Positions 1 to 7,960 are shown, counted from the first letter of the stretch. The stretch: 64,000 nt of DNA from Fibrobacter sp. UBA4373 (GCA_002390045.1 DGSB01000061.1:5573-69572), one strand, 5' to 3'. The notes: generated by a model not told the origin, from the letters alone. A program made the numbers and translations.

Positions 1-145
1 CAAAATAAAACAGGTCATCGCTGCGTTTGACGGTTTCAAGCGTAAAAGCCGTTGTCTGGTAAATCGGCACAGAAACCGCATGATTGTGTTCTGCCGGATT
101 ATAACCCGCATGCAATTTTAACGTATCAAAAGATAATTGAGACAT
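1..145 (-). CDS. O-acetylhomoserine sulfhydrylase-like PLP enzyme, N-terminal part only
   Basis: Only the first 48 codons lie in the window; the gene runs off the left edge. The start is the ATG at 145, with an AGGAGG site overlapping the stop codon of the upstream aminotransferase. The peptide begins MSQLSFDTLKLHAGY and continues with a PIYQTTAF motif, typical of the N-terminus of Cys/Met-metabolism PLP enzymes, especially O-acetylhomoserine aminocarboxypropyltransferase (MetY). Such enzymes put sulfide or methanethiol onto an activated homoserine to give homocysteine or methionine. It sits 9 nt after the aminotransferase and is probably cotranscribed with it. The catalytic lysine is outside the window, so cystathionine gamma-synthase or gamma-lyase remain possible. 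Confidence 0.75.
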   Translation of the reverse strand, partial: MSQLSFDTLKLHAGYNPAEHNHAVSVPIYQTTAFTLETVKRSDDLFYF

Positions 146-154
146 GCACACCTC

Positions 155-1516
155 CTAAACCAAGCCGTCGGCATATTCCGAAATGGCCTTGTCTAAGCGT
201 TCAAAAATTTCATTGATTTGCGATTCTGTTATAATCAGCGGAGGCGCCACAAGAATCGTGGAGCCGCCACCCATTGTAAGGATACCGTATTCGTTACGAA
301 GCTTGGCGATGAAATTTCCAAGGAAAGGTTCACCAGCCGCATTCTTGCGAATCACATCCTTGTGATCCTTGCTGTAGCTAAATTCAATCGCACCGAACAA
401 TCCTACCGATCGCACATCGCCCACAGACGGATGTTTTTCCTTCAGATTCGCGAGCTTCCTTTTCAACACCGGTTCCAACTTTTTCACGTTTGCCTGAACA
501 TCCAAGCGGAAATACTCTTCAATGCAAGCAATCGCAGCTGCCACACCCAGCGGATGCGCATTATAAGTAAGCCCTGCTGTAAAAGCATTTTGCTCATAAT
601 AATCCGCAATTTTTTCGCTAATGAGAACGCCTCCAAGCGGGGCATAAGCGCTATTGACACCCTTTGCAAACGTAATCAGATCCGGTTCCACACCTTCATT
701 TTGGCACGCGAACCATTCCCCTGTCCGAAGGAATCCGCTCATGACTTCATCGCAGACAAGGAGAATCCCATACTTATCGCAGATCTTGCGAACGCCCTGT
801 AAATATCCCTTCGGATAAAGATACACGCCATTAGAACCCGTGACCGATTCAATGAAAATTGCCGCCACGGTTTCTGGGCATTCCTGCTGAATTTGATATT
901 CCAGGCGAGAAAGAAAATGCGCAGTCGCTTCTTCTTCATTCTTAAAATGGATATCATAGCCATAAAGATGCGGTGCAGGATATTTGATAAATCCTGGAAT
1001 CGTCGGGAAAAGCGAAGCGCGTTCACTTTCACCGGTTAGGCTTGAAGCTCCATACGTGCTACCGTGATAAGATTCGTACTTGGAAAAAATCTTATCGCGC
1101 CCCGTAAAGGCTTTGACAAAACGAATCGCAAATTCATTCGCTTCGGAGCCTCCCAGCGTAAACAGCACCTTTTTCATATTCTTCGGTGCAATTTTTTCAA
1201 TCAGCAATTCCGAAAGTTCGCCCGCTTCGGCAAATGCATGGCGCGGAGCAATATAGGCCAAGCGTTCAACCTGTTTTTGCACCGCTTCAATGATGTGGCG
1301 GTTATTAAAACCGATATTCACATTGACAAGTTCCGATGCGATGTCGATATATTCGCGACCTTCACCGTCGTAAACATAAACGCCATCTGCGTGATCTACA
1401 AAGAACGGCTTATAATCTTTATGGGGAGCGTTGGCAAAAGAGAAAAGATTGTACTTACGAGCCTTTTCATAAGAGCTTAAAATCGAGGATTTTTCTAAAG
1501 TATTTGCATCTGACAT
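155..1516 (-). CDS. Class III PLP-dependent aminotransferase
   Basis: 453 residues, a normal length for class III (omega) aminotransferases. Visible features are GGSEANEFA near 122-130, the YESYHGSTYGA segment near 147-157, the cofactor aspartate in LLVCDEVMSGF (Asp256) and the Schiff-base lysine in ITFAKGVNSAY (Lys285). The start ATG at 1516 has a GGAGA site 8 nt upstream. Family members transfer amino groups from terminal amines (taurine, beta-alanine, GABA, putrescine) to pyruvate or 2-oxoglutarate. Next to a sulfonate-type ABC transporter and a metY-like gene, a sulfur-containing amine substrate such as taurine is a reasonable guess, but the sequence does not fix the substrate. The gene has its own promoter at 1551-1580. 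Confidence 0.85.
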   Translation of the reverse strand: MSDANTLEKSSILSSYEKARKYNLFSFANAPHKDYKPFFVDHADGVYVYDGEGREYIDIASELVNVNIGFNNRHIIEAVQKQVERLAYIAPRHAFAEAGELSELLIEKIAPKNMKKVLFTLGGSEANEFAIRFVKAFTGRDKIFSKYESYHGSTYGASSLTGESERASLFPTIPGFIKYPAPHLYGYDIHFKNEEEATAHFLSRLEYQIQQECPETVAAIFIESVTGSNGVYLYPKGYLQGVRKICDKYGILLVCDEVMSGFLRTGEWFACQNEGVEPDLITFAKGVNSAYAPLGGVLISEKIADYYEQNAFTAGLTYNAHPLGVAAAIACIEEYFRLDVQANVKKLEPVLKRKLANLKEKHPSVGDVRSVGLFGAIEFSYSKDHKDVIRKNAAGEPFLGNFIAKLRNEYGILTMGGGSTILVAPPLIITESQINEIFERLDKAISEYADGLV

Positions 1517-1550
1517 TCTGTAATTCTCCGTTTTTTATTTGACTATGCCA

Positions 1551-1580
1551 AATATAGATGGAGCCTATTACACCGTCCAA
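1551..1580 (-). promoter_or_regulatory. Promoter/operator of the aminotransferase-metY unit
   Basis: On the minus strand TTGGAC (1575-1580) and TATATT (1551-1556) are 18 nt apart. The segment closely matches the region at 5095-5125 before the AhpD-like gene: both share TATTGGACG, a central TA-rich stretch, TCCnTC and TATATTTnGC. A motif common to both transcription units beside an Rrf2 gene suggests a shared operator. Confidence 0.6.
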
Positions 1581-1641
1581 TACATTTAATTTAGTTCTCG
1601 TTATCGATTTTTCTTATTACAGAAAATTTACACACAAATTA

Positions 1642-1666
1642 ATTTATTACCTAATTGGTAATAAAT
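1642..1666. repeat. Perfect 10-bp inverted repeat, possible operator
   Basis: ATTTATTACC and GGTAATAAAT flank a 5-nt spacer (TAATT). It begins at the stop codon of the ABC ATPase gene and lies upstream of the aminotransferase promoter. It is all A/T except the central CC/GG and has no T-run, so it is a poor terminator and a better candidate for a dimeric regulator site. The neighbouring Rrf2 protein is the obvious candidate; this is inference. Confidence 0.45.
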
Positions 1667-2451
1667 CAAATGATATATTCCGGAGCTGGGCTGGAACGGG
1701 CCAAATCAAAACGTTCCAGAATTTCTTTACGCATTTCTAAAAAATGTGCAGATCCACGATCCCGCGGAAACTCATCTCGAATATCCAACACTTCGCTGAT
1801 ACGCCCAGGTCGCGGCGTCATAATCACAATCCGGTCCGAAAGATAAAGAGCTTCGTCAATATCGTGCGTTACAAGAATCATCGTTGTATTCCGTTCTTTA
1901 CGCAAATCCAAAAGCATATTTTGAATATCCGTACGCGTAAAGGAATCTAGCGCTCCCATCGGTTCATCGAGCAAAAGCACTTCAGGGTCATTGATTAACG
2001 CTCGGGCAATCGACACACGTTGGGCCATACCACCGCTAATCTGATGCGGAAAACTTTTTTCAAATCCAGAGAGACCGATCTTATCGATAAATTTCTGAAT
2101 ACGATCTTTGTCCCTTTTAAAAACCTTGCGGACTTTTAAACCCGTCGCAATATTTTGTTCTACGGTCAGCCATGGGAAAAGACAACCTTGCTGAAATACG
2201 TATCCCCGTTTGGGATCCGGACCGCAGATAAGTTCCCCGCACAAATCGATAGATCCATCCGTCACAGGATCAAGCCCTGCAATCATGCGGAGAAGCGTCG
2301 TTTTTCCGCATCCTGAAGATCCTAAGATCGAAACAAATTCTCCTCGATATACCGAAAGATAAATATCCTTTAAAACCTGCTTCGAAATTCCCGTGTGTTC
2401 ATCTGTAAAAAATCTTTGTACATTCTGTATCGAAAGAATCTTTCTTGACAT
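1666..2451 (-). CDS. ABC transporter ATP-binding protein, SsuB/TauB type
   Basis: 261 residues. Walker A is GSSGCGKTT (about 44-52), the signature is ISGGMAQRVSIARA (about 138-151), Walker B is LLLDEPMGALD (about 159-169), followed by the switch histidine in VTHDIDEALYL. This subtype energises import of sulfonates, taurine, nitrate or thiamine precursors together with a BPD-type permease. I chose the ATG at 2451, 2 nt after the permease stop, because GTGAGG at the permease end gives a good ribosome site; an in-frame ATG at 2478 would overlap the permease. It is the last gene of the ABC operon; an inverted repeat follows the stop. Confidence 0.9.
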   Translation of the reverse strand: MSRKILSIQNVQRFFTDEHTGISKQVLKDIYLSVYRGEFVSILGSSGCGKTTLLRMIAGLDPVTDGSIDLCGELICGPDPKRGYVFQQGCLFPWLTVEQNIATGLKVRKVFKRDKDRIQKFIDKIGLSGFEKSFPHQISGGMAQRVSIARALINDPEVLLLDEPMGALDSFTRTDIQNMLLDLRKERNTTMILVTHDIDEALYLSDRIVIMTPRPGRISEVLDIRDEFPRDRGSAHFLEMRKEILERFDLARSSPAPEYII

Positions 2452-2453
2452 TT

Positions 2454-3404
2454 TTACCTCACCACACCTTTTTGCCAACGCAGAACGTAACTTTGGATCA
2501 AGCTTACCCCTTTTAAGATTAAGCTGAAAAGGATCGCCATGACAATAATCGCCGCAAAAACTTTATAATAGGCGCTCCAGACTTTAGACGTATTGATGTA
2601 ATATCCAAGACCTCCCGGCTGCCCCATCATTTCCGCCATCACTAAAGTGGTAAAGCTAAAGGCGGCAGCCGTCGTAATGCCCGTAAAAATCTGCGGCATT
2701 GAATGCGGGATCGCCACATGCAAAACTTGGTAAAGACCGTTCGCCCCAAACGTTCTGACGACTTCAAAATGCGACTTGGGCGTACTCTGCACCCCTTCCG
2801 CAGTCATCGCCGCCACAGGGAACCAAGAGCAAATCGCAATCAAAAATGTCGCCGCCGAAAAAGACGTCGGAAAAAGCGTCAAAGCAAAAGGCATCCAAGC
2901 CACCGCCGGAATCACACCGCTAATATTCAGAACCGGAGTCACCCAATAACGCACCTTCGGAAACCATCCTATCAAAATTCCTGTCAAAATTCCACTCAAC
3001 ACTCCCGTCGAAAAACCCGCTGAAAAAAGTCGCAACGAATAAAGCGTATTCTGCCAAATAAAAGGACCATCTTCCAAAAAGGCGCCCATGATTACTGCCG
3101 GCCCAGGGAAAAATGGCTGAGGCAAAATACTCAGTTTTGTTCCTAAAACATCCCACAACGCAAGAGCAATCCCAACCGCAAAACGAAATTGGGAGCGAGA
3201 ATCTTTTTTCCATTTAGAGCAAAATGCTTTCAATACATAAAAAGCCATCAGAAGCAGCAAAACCGCCCGATACGCCAAATTTCCATCCACACTTACATTC
3301 CAAAGCAATACGGTTTTCAAACGAACACCGTCAGCCATCTGCGGAAAATACAGATTCGTCAAGAATGCAATGCCAAAACCTAATACTGTCAGAATCAAGC
3401 TCAT
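2454..3404 (-). CDS. ABC transporter permease, SsuC/TauC type
   Basis: 316 residues with several hydrophobic segments and the cytoplasmic loop near 218-242 (EVVRTFGANGLYQVLHVAIP) that corresponds to the EAA loop contacting the ATPase. This is the inner-membrane channel of a sulfonate/nitrate/taurine-class importer. The protein is longer than typical SsuC (about 260) because of an N-terminal extension of roughly 60 residues with two extra hydrophobic stretches before the IL-PQPFFPGP motif. The ATG at 3404 is preceded by AAAGGAAA. It lies downstream of a GC-rich hairpin that separates it from the binding-protein gene. Confidence 0.88.
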   Translation of the reverse strand: MSLILTVLGFGIAFLTNLYFPQMADGVRLKTVLLWNVSVDGNLAYRAVLLLLMAFYVLKAFCSKWKKDSRSQFRFAVGIALALWDVLGTKLSILPQPFFPGPAVIMGAFLEDGPFIWQNTLYSLRLFSAGFSTGVLSGILTGILIGWFPKVRYWVTPVLNISGVIPAVAWMPFALTLFPTSFSAATFLIAICSWFPVAAMTAEGVQSTPKSHFEVVRTFGANGLYQVLHVAIPHSMPQIFTGITTAAAFSFTTLVMAEMMGQPGGLGYYINTSKVWSAYYKVFAAIIVMAILFSLILKGVSLIQSYVLRWQKGVVR

Positions 3405-3425
3405 TTTCCTTTCTATCCATAAAAG

Positions 3426-3449
3426 GAAAGCGCCCTAACGGGCGCTTTC
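3426..3449 (-). terminator. Intra-operon hairpin, probable attenuator between binding protein and permease
   Basis: GAAAGCGCCC and GGGCGCTTTC form a perfect 10-bp stem with a 4-nt loop; on the minus strand CTTTTAT follows. Its position just after the binding-protein stop (3467) and before the permease suggests partial termination or 3'-end protection, which would give more binding protein than permease. That arrangement is common in ABC operons; its action here is inferred. Confidence 0.65.
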
Positions 3450-3466
3450 ATCAAGAGACCCAAACG

Positions 3467-4489
3467 TTACTTGTTCAAATCCACTTCTTCGTAAAGATCC
3501 TTCACAAATTGATCCGAGTCTTTCGTCAGGTAGCCGATTTGATGCAGTTTTTCGCTGAAGTAACGCAAATCCCCTTTCACATCGCGCCCCAGTTTTTGTT
3601 TCTGTTGCTGAGATGCGTAAGAGTACGATTTCACGAGTTCTACAGCCAAAGACTTGTCTTCGATTTCTGAATACTTGCCTTCTGCCGTAATGTCCACCGC
3701 TTCTTCCGGATGTTCTGCAATCCAAGCTTCCGCCTTGTGAATCGCGCGGAGGAGTGCCGCAATCTTTTCTGGATTTTCGTGGAGGACTTTTGCCGAAACA
3801 TAAATGAAGCAGCAATAGCGTCCATCAAAAACCGGGTCTGTCGCTACATCCATGATGACTTTCGCATTTCCTGCCTTTTCATAGGCGGAAGCGAGAGGAT
3901 CCCAAATCGCAGCGGCATCGATTTGACCCTGGGAAAGCGCTTCCAAAGCAAGGTTGCCATCCGCATAAGGAAGGAACTGAACTTCGCCATCTTCCGGCTT
4001 CGTCGACACTCCGCCGACGGAAAGCCAAAGGCTCACCGCCTGATGCGGGGTACCGCCGATTTCGTCTACGGCAATTTTCTTTCCTTTCAAATCCGTCGCC
4101 TTCGCAAACGGGGAATCCTTTCTGACAAGAAGTTTGATACAGCCGATATGAATGCCGTCAACGATCTTGATATCGACACCATTTTCTATCGCCTGGAAAA
4201 ACTGGAAGTCCGAATTCGTCAAAGGATACGTTCCCTTGCTAAGCCCGAGTTTTCGAGTTTCCCCATCGGCGGCAATCAATTTGGCATCAAAGCCTTCTTC
4301 GGCAAAAAAGCCTTTTTCCTTTGCAACAAAGAAAGGAATCCCGCACAAGGCACCGTCCAAAACAGGAAGCTCTACAGTTCCAAACTTGTACTGGGAACTT
4401 TCCGTTTTTTCTCCGTCACAGGCCCCCGTCAACAGGGCAAACCCAAACGCGACAGCAACGGTAAGGATAATTTTTAATTTTCCATTCAT
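3467..4489 (-). CDS. ABC transporter substrate-binding lipoprotein, SsuA/NMT1 superfamily
   Basis: 340 residues from the ATG at 4489, chosen over a further upstream ATG because it gives a clean lipoprotein signal (hydrophobic core then TGAC, Cys24) and lies 1 nt after the preceding stop with AAGGATA in front. The body has the two-domain periplasmic binding fold of the SsuA/NrtA/THI5-like superfamily, with GIPFFVAKEKGFFAEEGFD, KGKKIAVDEIGGTPHQAVS and GQIDAAAIWDPLA. It would capture the ligand in the periplasm. Ligands in this superfamily include aliphatic sulfonates, taurine, nitrate and pyrimidine precursors; sulfur context favours a sulfonate or related organosulfur. Confidence 0.85.
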   Translation of the reverse strand: MNGKLKIILTVAVAFGFALLTGACDGEKTESSQYKFGTVELPVLDGALCGIPFFVAKEKGFFAEEGFDAKLIAADGETRKLGLSKGTYPLTNSDFQFFQAIENGVDIKIVDGIHIGCIKLLVRKDSPFAKATDLKGKKIAVDEIGGTPHQAVSLWLSVGGVSTKPEDGEVQFLPYADGNLALEALSQGQIDAAAIWDPLASAYEKAGNAKVIMDVATDPVFDGRYCCFIYVSAKVLHENPEKIAALLRAIHKAEAWIAEHPEEAVDITAEGKYSEIEDKSLAVELVKSYSYASQQQKQKLGRDVKGDLRYFSEKLHQIGYLTKDSDQFVKDLYEEVDLNK

Positions 4490-4490
4490 C

Positions 4491-5048
4491 TTATTTAATA
4501 TCCTTACGCCAAGTGGCCGGCTTAAATTCATCCTTGATCGGAAGCAAACGCTTATCGACGTCAATCTTCAAAACAGAATTGAAGTTATTCGTCGCGATCA
4601 TCTGGGCGGCAAAGCCGACAATCGTCACGATTTCAGAGTCGTTGTAGAATTTGCGCAATTCTTCAAAGTAAGAATCCGGAACCGCAGTCGGGTCCTTCAC
4701 AATCTGGCGAGCCAATTTCACCAAAATCGTTTCCTGTTCGGTCGTTTCGAACTGGTTCGGATCAATGCCCAAAGCCTTCAAATCGCTAATGAAAAAGAGC
4801 GAGCAAAGCTGGCAGCTGTTCGTCGTCGAAACCGCATGCGCGTAAACCGTTGCCGCGCGGAGTCCGATAATTTCGACCAAGCGAGCCCAGCTCGTATACC
4901 AACCCATGAAAGCATCATAAGTCGCATAATCCTGCAACAAGGCGCGTTTCATGTTCGTGATTTTTCCTGCGTCCACAAGCTTTTCGTATGCTTCTTTTGC
5001 CTTACCCTGAGCGTCTTCGACCGATTCAATAAACTTTACTCTTGCCAT
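4491..5048 (-). CDS. AhpD-like / carboxymuconolactone decarboxylase family protein
   Basis: 185 residues, all-alpha AhpD-like fold. The redox motif SCQLC is present (Cys79, Cys82), but the histidine normally four residues after the second cysteine is a phenylalanine (CSLFF). The family contains thiol-dependent alkylhydroperoxidases and decarboxylases; the CXXC supports a thiol redox role, the missing histidine argues against a classical AhpD proton relay. It is the first gene of the ABC operon, driven by the promoter at 5095-5125, with AAGGAG upstream of ATG 5048. The binding-protein gene follows after 1 nt, so the two products are probably functionally linked. Confidence 0.8.
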   Translation of the reverse strand: MARVKFIESVEDAQGKAKEAYEKLVDAGKITNMKRALLQDYATYDAFMGWYTSWARLVEIIGLRAATVYAHAVSTTNSCQLCSLFFISDLKALGIDPNQFETTEQETILVKLARQIVKDPTAVPDSYFEELRKFYNDSEIVTIVGFAAQMIATNNFNSVLKIDVDKRLLPIKDEFKPATWRKDIK

Positions 5049-5094
5049 ATTCAGTGAACTCCTTTGGTGCCAAGCACCGTTTGTTTTTGCGCTA

Positions 5095-5125
5095 AATATA
5101 GACGGAACTTATAAGGGACGTCCAA
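5095..5125 (-). promoter_or_regulatory. Promoter/operator of the AhpD-ABC operon
   Basis: On the minus strand TTGGAC (5120-5125) and TATATT (5095-5100) are 19 nt apart. Between them lie GGACGTCC, an 8-bp palindrome, and TTATAAG. The segment resembles 1551-1580. Its location between the divergently transcribed Rrf2 gene and the operon fits control by that regulator. Confidence 0.6.
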
Positions 5126-5215
5126 TATTATCTTTTTATGCCCCCTTATCACTTTTTCTTATAAGCATTTTTATTTTCCCAAAACAACGCTGTCGATTTA
5201 TGTTAAATTGTAAGC

Positions 5216-5623
5216 ATGATCGTATCTACACGAGGTCGTTACGCATTACGGGTTATGATTGACCTTGCTGAACAAGACGGAGAAAATTTTATTCCGCTCA
5301 AGGACATCATTTCTCGCCAAGGTATTTCACAAAAATATGTGGAAGCCATTATGACGGTTTTATCGAAAGCTGGCCTTGTCGAAGCCATGCGCGGAAAATC
5401 CGGAGGCTACCGCTTAAATAGACCTGCCAAGGATTACGCGGTCGGAGATATTTTGCGGGCAACGGAAGGGACTCTCGCCCCAGTCGCCTGCCTCGAAGAC
5501 GATGCCGCTCCTTGCAAGCATTCAAGCTACTGCAAAACGCTTCCCCTTTGGACAGAGCTGAATCATATCGTCGAATCCTTCCTCGACAGCGTTTCTTTAG
5601 CCGATCTCATCCAAAAACGGTAA
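5216..5623 (+). CDS. Rrf2 family transcriptional regulator
   Basis: 135 residues. N-terminal winged helix with the family hallmarks STRGRYALRVMIDLA and the recognition helix region ISQKYVEAIMTVLSKAGLV, then RGKSGGYRL. Three cysteines follow in a C-X7-C-X5-C pattern (Cys92, 100, 106), in the position where IscR and NsrR bind an Fe-S cluster; CymR-type members instead sense sulfur through a partner protein. Divergent from the ABC operon, so probably its regulator. TAAATT lies 6 nt before the ATG and there is no Shine-Dalgarno, suggesting a leaderless message. Whether it senses Fe-S, NO or cysteine status cannot be told from sequence. Confidence 0.9.
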   Translation: MIVSTRGRYALRVMIDLAEQDGENFIPLKDIISRQGISQKYVEAIMTVLSKAGLVEAMRGKSGGYRLNRPAKDYAVGDILRATEGTLAPVACLEDDAAPCKHSSYCKTLPLWTELNHIVESFLDSVSLADLIQKR

Positions 5624-5710
5624 TGACTAAATAAGAAATTTTGGCGGTTTCTTCGTCTTGCTCAAAGCCTAAAATTTTATTAAAGTTGGCGCAGAAACTC
5701 CCTCTCTACA

Positions 5711-5756
5711 TGACAGTTTCCTGTCAAAAAGGCTCGCAGTCCTGCGAGCCTTTTTT
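5711..5756. terminator. Bidirectional terminator between rrf2 and the LytTR regulator
   Basis: GGCTCGCAG and CTGCGAGCC (5731-5750) form a 9-bp stem preceded by AAAAA and followed by TTTTTT, so it works in both directions for the converging genes. A second small stem, TGACAG/CTGTCA with loop TTTC (5711-5726), lies directly upstream. Confidence 0.9.
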
Positions 5757-5792
5757 CTTTATCAAGGAGGAAATTTTTGACCTAGCGAACCT

Positions 5793-6560
5793 TTACAGGG
5801 AATGCAGATTGCTCACAAAATTACGGCTCACCGGAATCGTCGAGCCATCTTTGTCATGCAGCTTAATGGTAAAATGTCCATTCGGCAAACGTTGATATTC
5901 CGAAATCGCATCGATTGCAATCAAATGCGCACGGTGAACGCGCACAAACTGCCCCGGATCCAAGCGTTTTTCCAAGTCCACGAGTGGCGTACTGATAATG
6001 AATTTTCCATTCGAAGCGTAAACCGTCGTATATTTTTCTTCGCTTTGGAATCGAAAAACATTTTCGATGGGAATCACAATCGTACGATCGCCGATCTTCG
6101 CCTGGATTCTTCGCAGATAAGGCTGTTTTAAATCCGGAGACCGATCCAAAATCTGCTGCATCACTGGAGCCGAATCCATTTCGCCCGAGCATACTTTGCC
6201 TAGGCGGCGAATTTTTTCCATGCAAACCTTTAAACGCTCTTCTTCGATCGGCTTCAAAAGGTAGTCAATCGTATCTTCCGCAAAGGCTTTGATTGCGTAC
6301 TCATCATAGGCTGTCGTAAAAACGACCAGAGAATCTTCTTCGTCGTCCACTTTCTTTAACACATCAAAGCCCGTCATGTCGGGCATTTGAATGTCCAAAA
6401 AGAGAACATCCGGATGAAGTTCTCGGATTTTTGTTACCGCTTCTTCGCCTGTACTCGCTTCCCCGACAATTTCTACCAGGTCCGCATAAGGTTCCAAAAG
6501 CTTGCGCATTCTCATGCGGGCAAGTGGTTCATCATCTACGATCAAAGTCTTAAATTGCAT
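5793..6560 (-). CDS. LytTR-type response regulator
   Basis: 255 residues. Receiver domain with the acidic pair Asp9-Asp10 (LIVDDEP), phosphoacceptor Asp56 (VLFLDIQMP), FTTAYDEYA and the conserved lysine in DYLLKP. C-terminal LytTR DNA-binding domain from about 150 (IPIENVFRFQSEEKYTTVYA, then FVRVHRAHLIA). Such AlgR/LytR regulators bind paired direct repeats upstream of targets. No histidine kinase gene is adjacent, so it is an orphan in this window. I chose ATG 6560, which places the LIVDDEP motif at the usual distance from the start; TATATT is only 6 nt upstream and there is no Shine-Dalgarno. It follows the symporter gene by 40 nt. Confidence 0.92.
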   Translation of the reverse strand: MQFKTLIVDDEPLARMRMRKLLEPYADLVEIVGEASTGEEAVTKIRELHPDVLFLDIQMPDMTGFDVLKKVDDEEDSLVVFTTAYDEYAIKAFAEDTIDYLLKPIEEERLKVCMEKIRRLGKVCSGEMDSAPVMQQILDRSPDLKQPYLRRIQAKIGDRTIVIPIENVFRFQSEEKYTTVYASNGKFIISTPLVDLEKRLDPGQFVRVHRAHLIAIDAISEYQRLPNGHFTIKLHDKDGSTIPVSRNFVSNLHSL

Positions 6561-6600
6561 ACTTTGAATATACAAATCACTTACCCAAAACGATCCAAAA

Positions 6601-7953
6601 TCAGAGCAATCCTTGGATAAAAACAATCAAAATCAGGATAGGAAGCACAAAACGGAAATAATTTTTAAGCCAATATGGGATCTTAAAACCTCTTCCCTTG
6701 TTCGCTTCGGCGATATAATTATCAAATCCCCAGCCCCATTTGGTGACGCAGAAGAGGACATAAACCAAAGATCCGAGCGGGAGCAAGAAGTTCGACACGA
6801 TAAAATCTTCGGAATCGAGAACGTCTTTGTCCCCAATAATATGCAGACCGCTCCAGACATTATACCCGAGCGCGCAGGGGATCGATGTAATCAAAACGAT
6901 GATAAAGCACACGAGCGTCGCCTTGCGCCGTGTCCATTTGAAATCATCCAAAAATCCAGACATCAGATTTTCAAACACAGCCAAAACAGTCGACATGCTT
7001 GCAAAAATCATAAAGAGGAAGAACGCGGCACCCCAGAAACGACCTCCCGACATATTCATAAATACGCGCGGAAGCGTCAAAAAGATCAAGCTTGGGCCAG
7101 CGTCCGGCTGGACGCCATAAGCAAAACATGCGGGGAAAATGATCAAGCCCGAAATCAAAGCCACCATCGTATCCAGAACACAGATTCGAAGGGCTTCTCC
7201 ACCAAGCGTATACTTATCGGACGTATAAGAGCCAAAGATTTCCATTGCGGCAACACCGAGCGAAAGCGTAAAGAACGCCTGGTTCATCGCAGCCGAAATC
7301 ACCTTTCCCAAGCCTTGGTTTTGAATGTTTTCAAGGCTCGGTACCAAATAGAACGAAAGGCCTTCCGTTGCACCCGGCAAAAGAACGCTATGCACGCCCA
7401 GTCCCACGATCAAAATCAAAAGTCCAAGCATCATCCATTTGGTAACCACTTCCAGTCCTTTTTGAACGCCAAAGCTATTCACCAAAAAGCCGAGCACAAC
7501 CGTGATCAACATACAGCCAACAACCTGCATCGGGTCCGAAAGCATCGTGCCAAACACATTTGAAACTTCCGATGTCGGAATTTTTTCAAAAGTTCCATTC
7601 ACGAACTTCCAAAAATAGTTGAACATCCAACCGGCTACAGTCGTATAATACATCATCAAAAGCAAGCAGCCCAAGAAGCAGACATAGCCGTGCAAATGCC
7701 ATTTGGATCCTTTAGGTTCAAGAGTTCGATATCCCGAAACCGCAGAACGCTTGGACGCTCGGCCCACCGCGAGTTCCATCGTCAGTACAGGAGCTCCCAT
7801 CAAAATCAAAAAGAGAATGTAAAACAGCACAAAGAAGCCGCCGCCATTTTGGCCGACTAAAAACGGGAACTTCCAAACGTTGCCGATACCAATTGCGCAC
7901 CCCGCCGAAACGAGTAAAAATCCTGCACGCGATTTAAAACCTTCTCTAGCCAT
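6601..7953 (-). CDS. Neurotransmitter:sodium symporter family transporter
   Basis: 450 residues, about 11-12 membrane helices. The family signature around helix 1, GNVWKFPFLVGQNGGGFF, is clear, as is the unwound-helix glycine region GIGN. Bacterial members such as TnaT, MhsT and Tyt1 import amino acids with sodium across the inner membrane; the specific amino acid cannot be deduced. Start ATG 7953 is chosen over an upstream ATG because GAGGA precedes it and it lies 7 nt after the stop of the phosphatase gene, with which it is probably cotranscribed. Confidence 0.92.
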   Translation of the reverse strand: MAREGFKSRAGFLLVSAGCAIGIGNVWKFPFLVGQNGGGFFVLFYILFLILMGAPVLTMELAVGRASKRSAVSGYRTLEPKGSKWHLHGYVCFLGCLLLMMYYTTVAGWMFNYFWKFVNGTFEKIPTSEVSNVFGTMLSDPMQVVGCMLITVVLGFLVNSFGVQKGLEVVTKWMMLGLLILIVGLGVHSVLLPGATEGLSFYLVPSLENIQNQGLGKVISAAMNQAFFTLSLGVAAMEIFGSYTSDKYTLGGEALRICVLDTMVALISGLIIFPACFAYGVQPDAGPSLIFLTLPRVFMNMSGGRFWGAAFFLFMIFASMSTVLAVFENLMSGFLDDFKWTRRKATLVCFIIVLITSIPCALGYNVWSGLHIIGDKDVLDSEDFIVSNFLLPLGSLVYVLFCVTKWGWGFDNYIAEANKGRGFKIPYWLKNYFRFVLPILILIVFIQGLL

Positions 7954-7960
7954 TTGTTCC

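Noticed and set aside
145..160. A SAM or other methionine riboswitch before the metY-like gene.
   Set aside because: Only 9 nt separate it from the upstream gene, which leaves no room for a structured leader.
1666..2478. Start of the ABC ATPase gene at 2478.
   Set aside because: It would overlap the permease end by 25 nt; ATG 2451 has a good ribosome site and fits family length.
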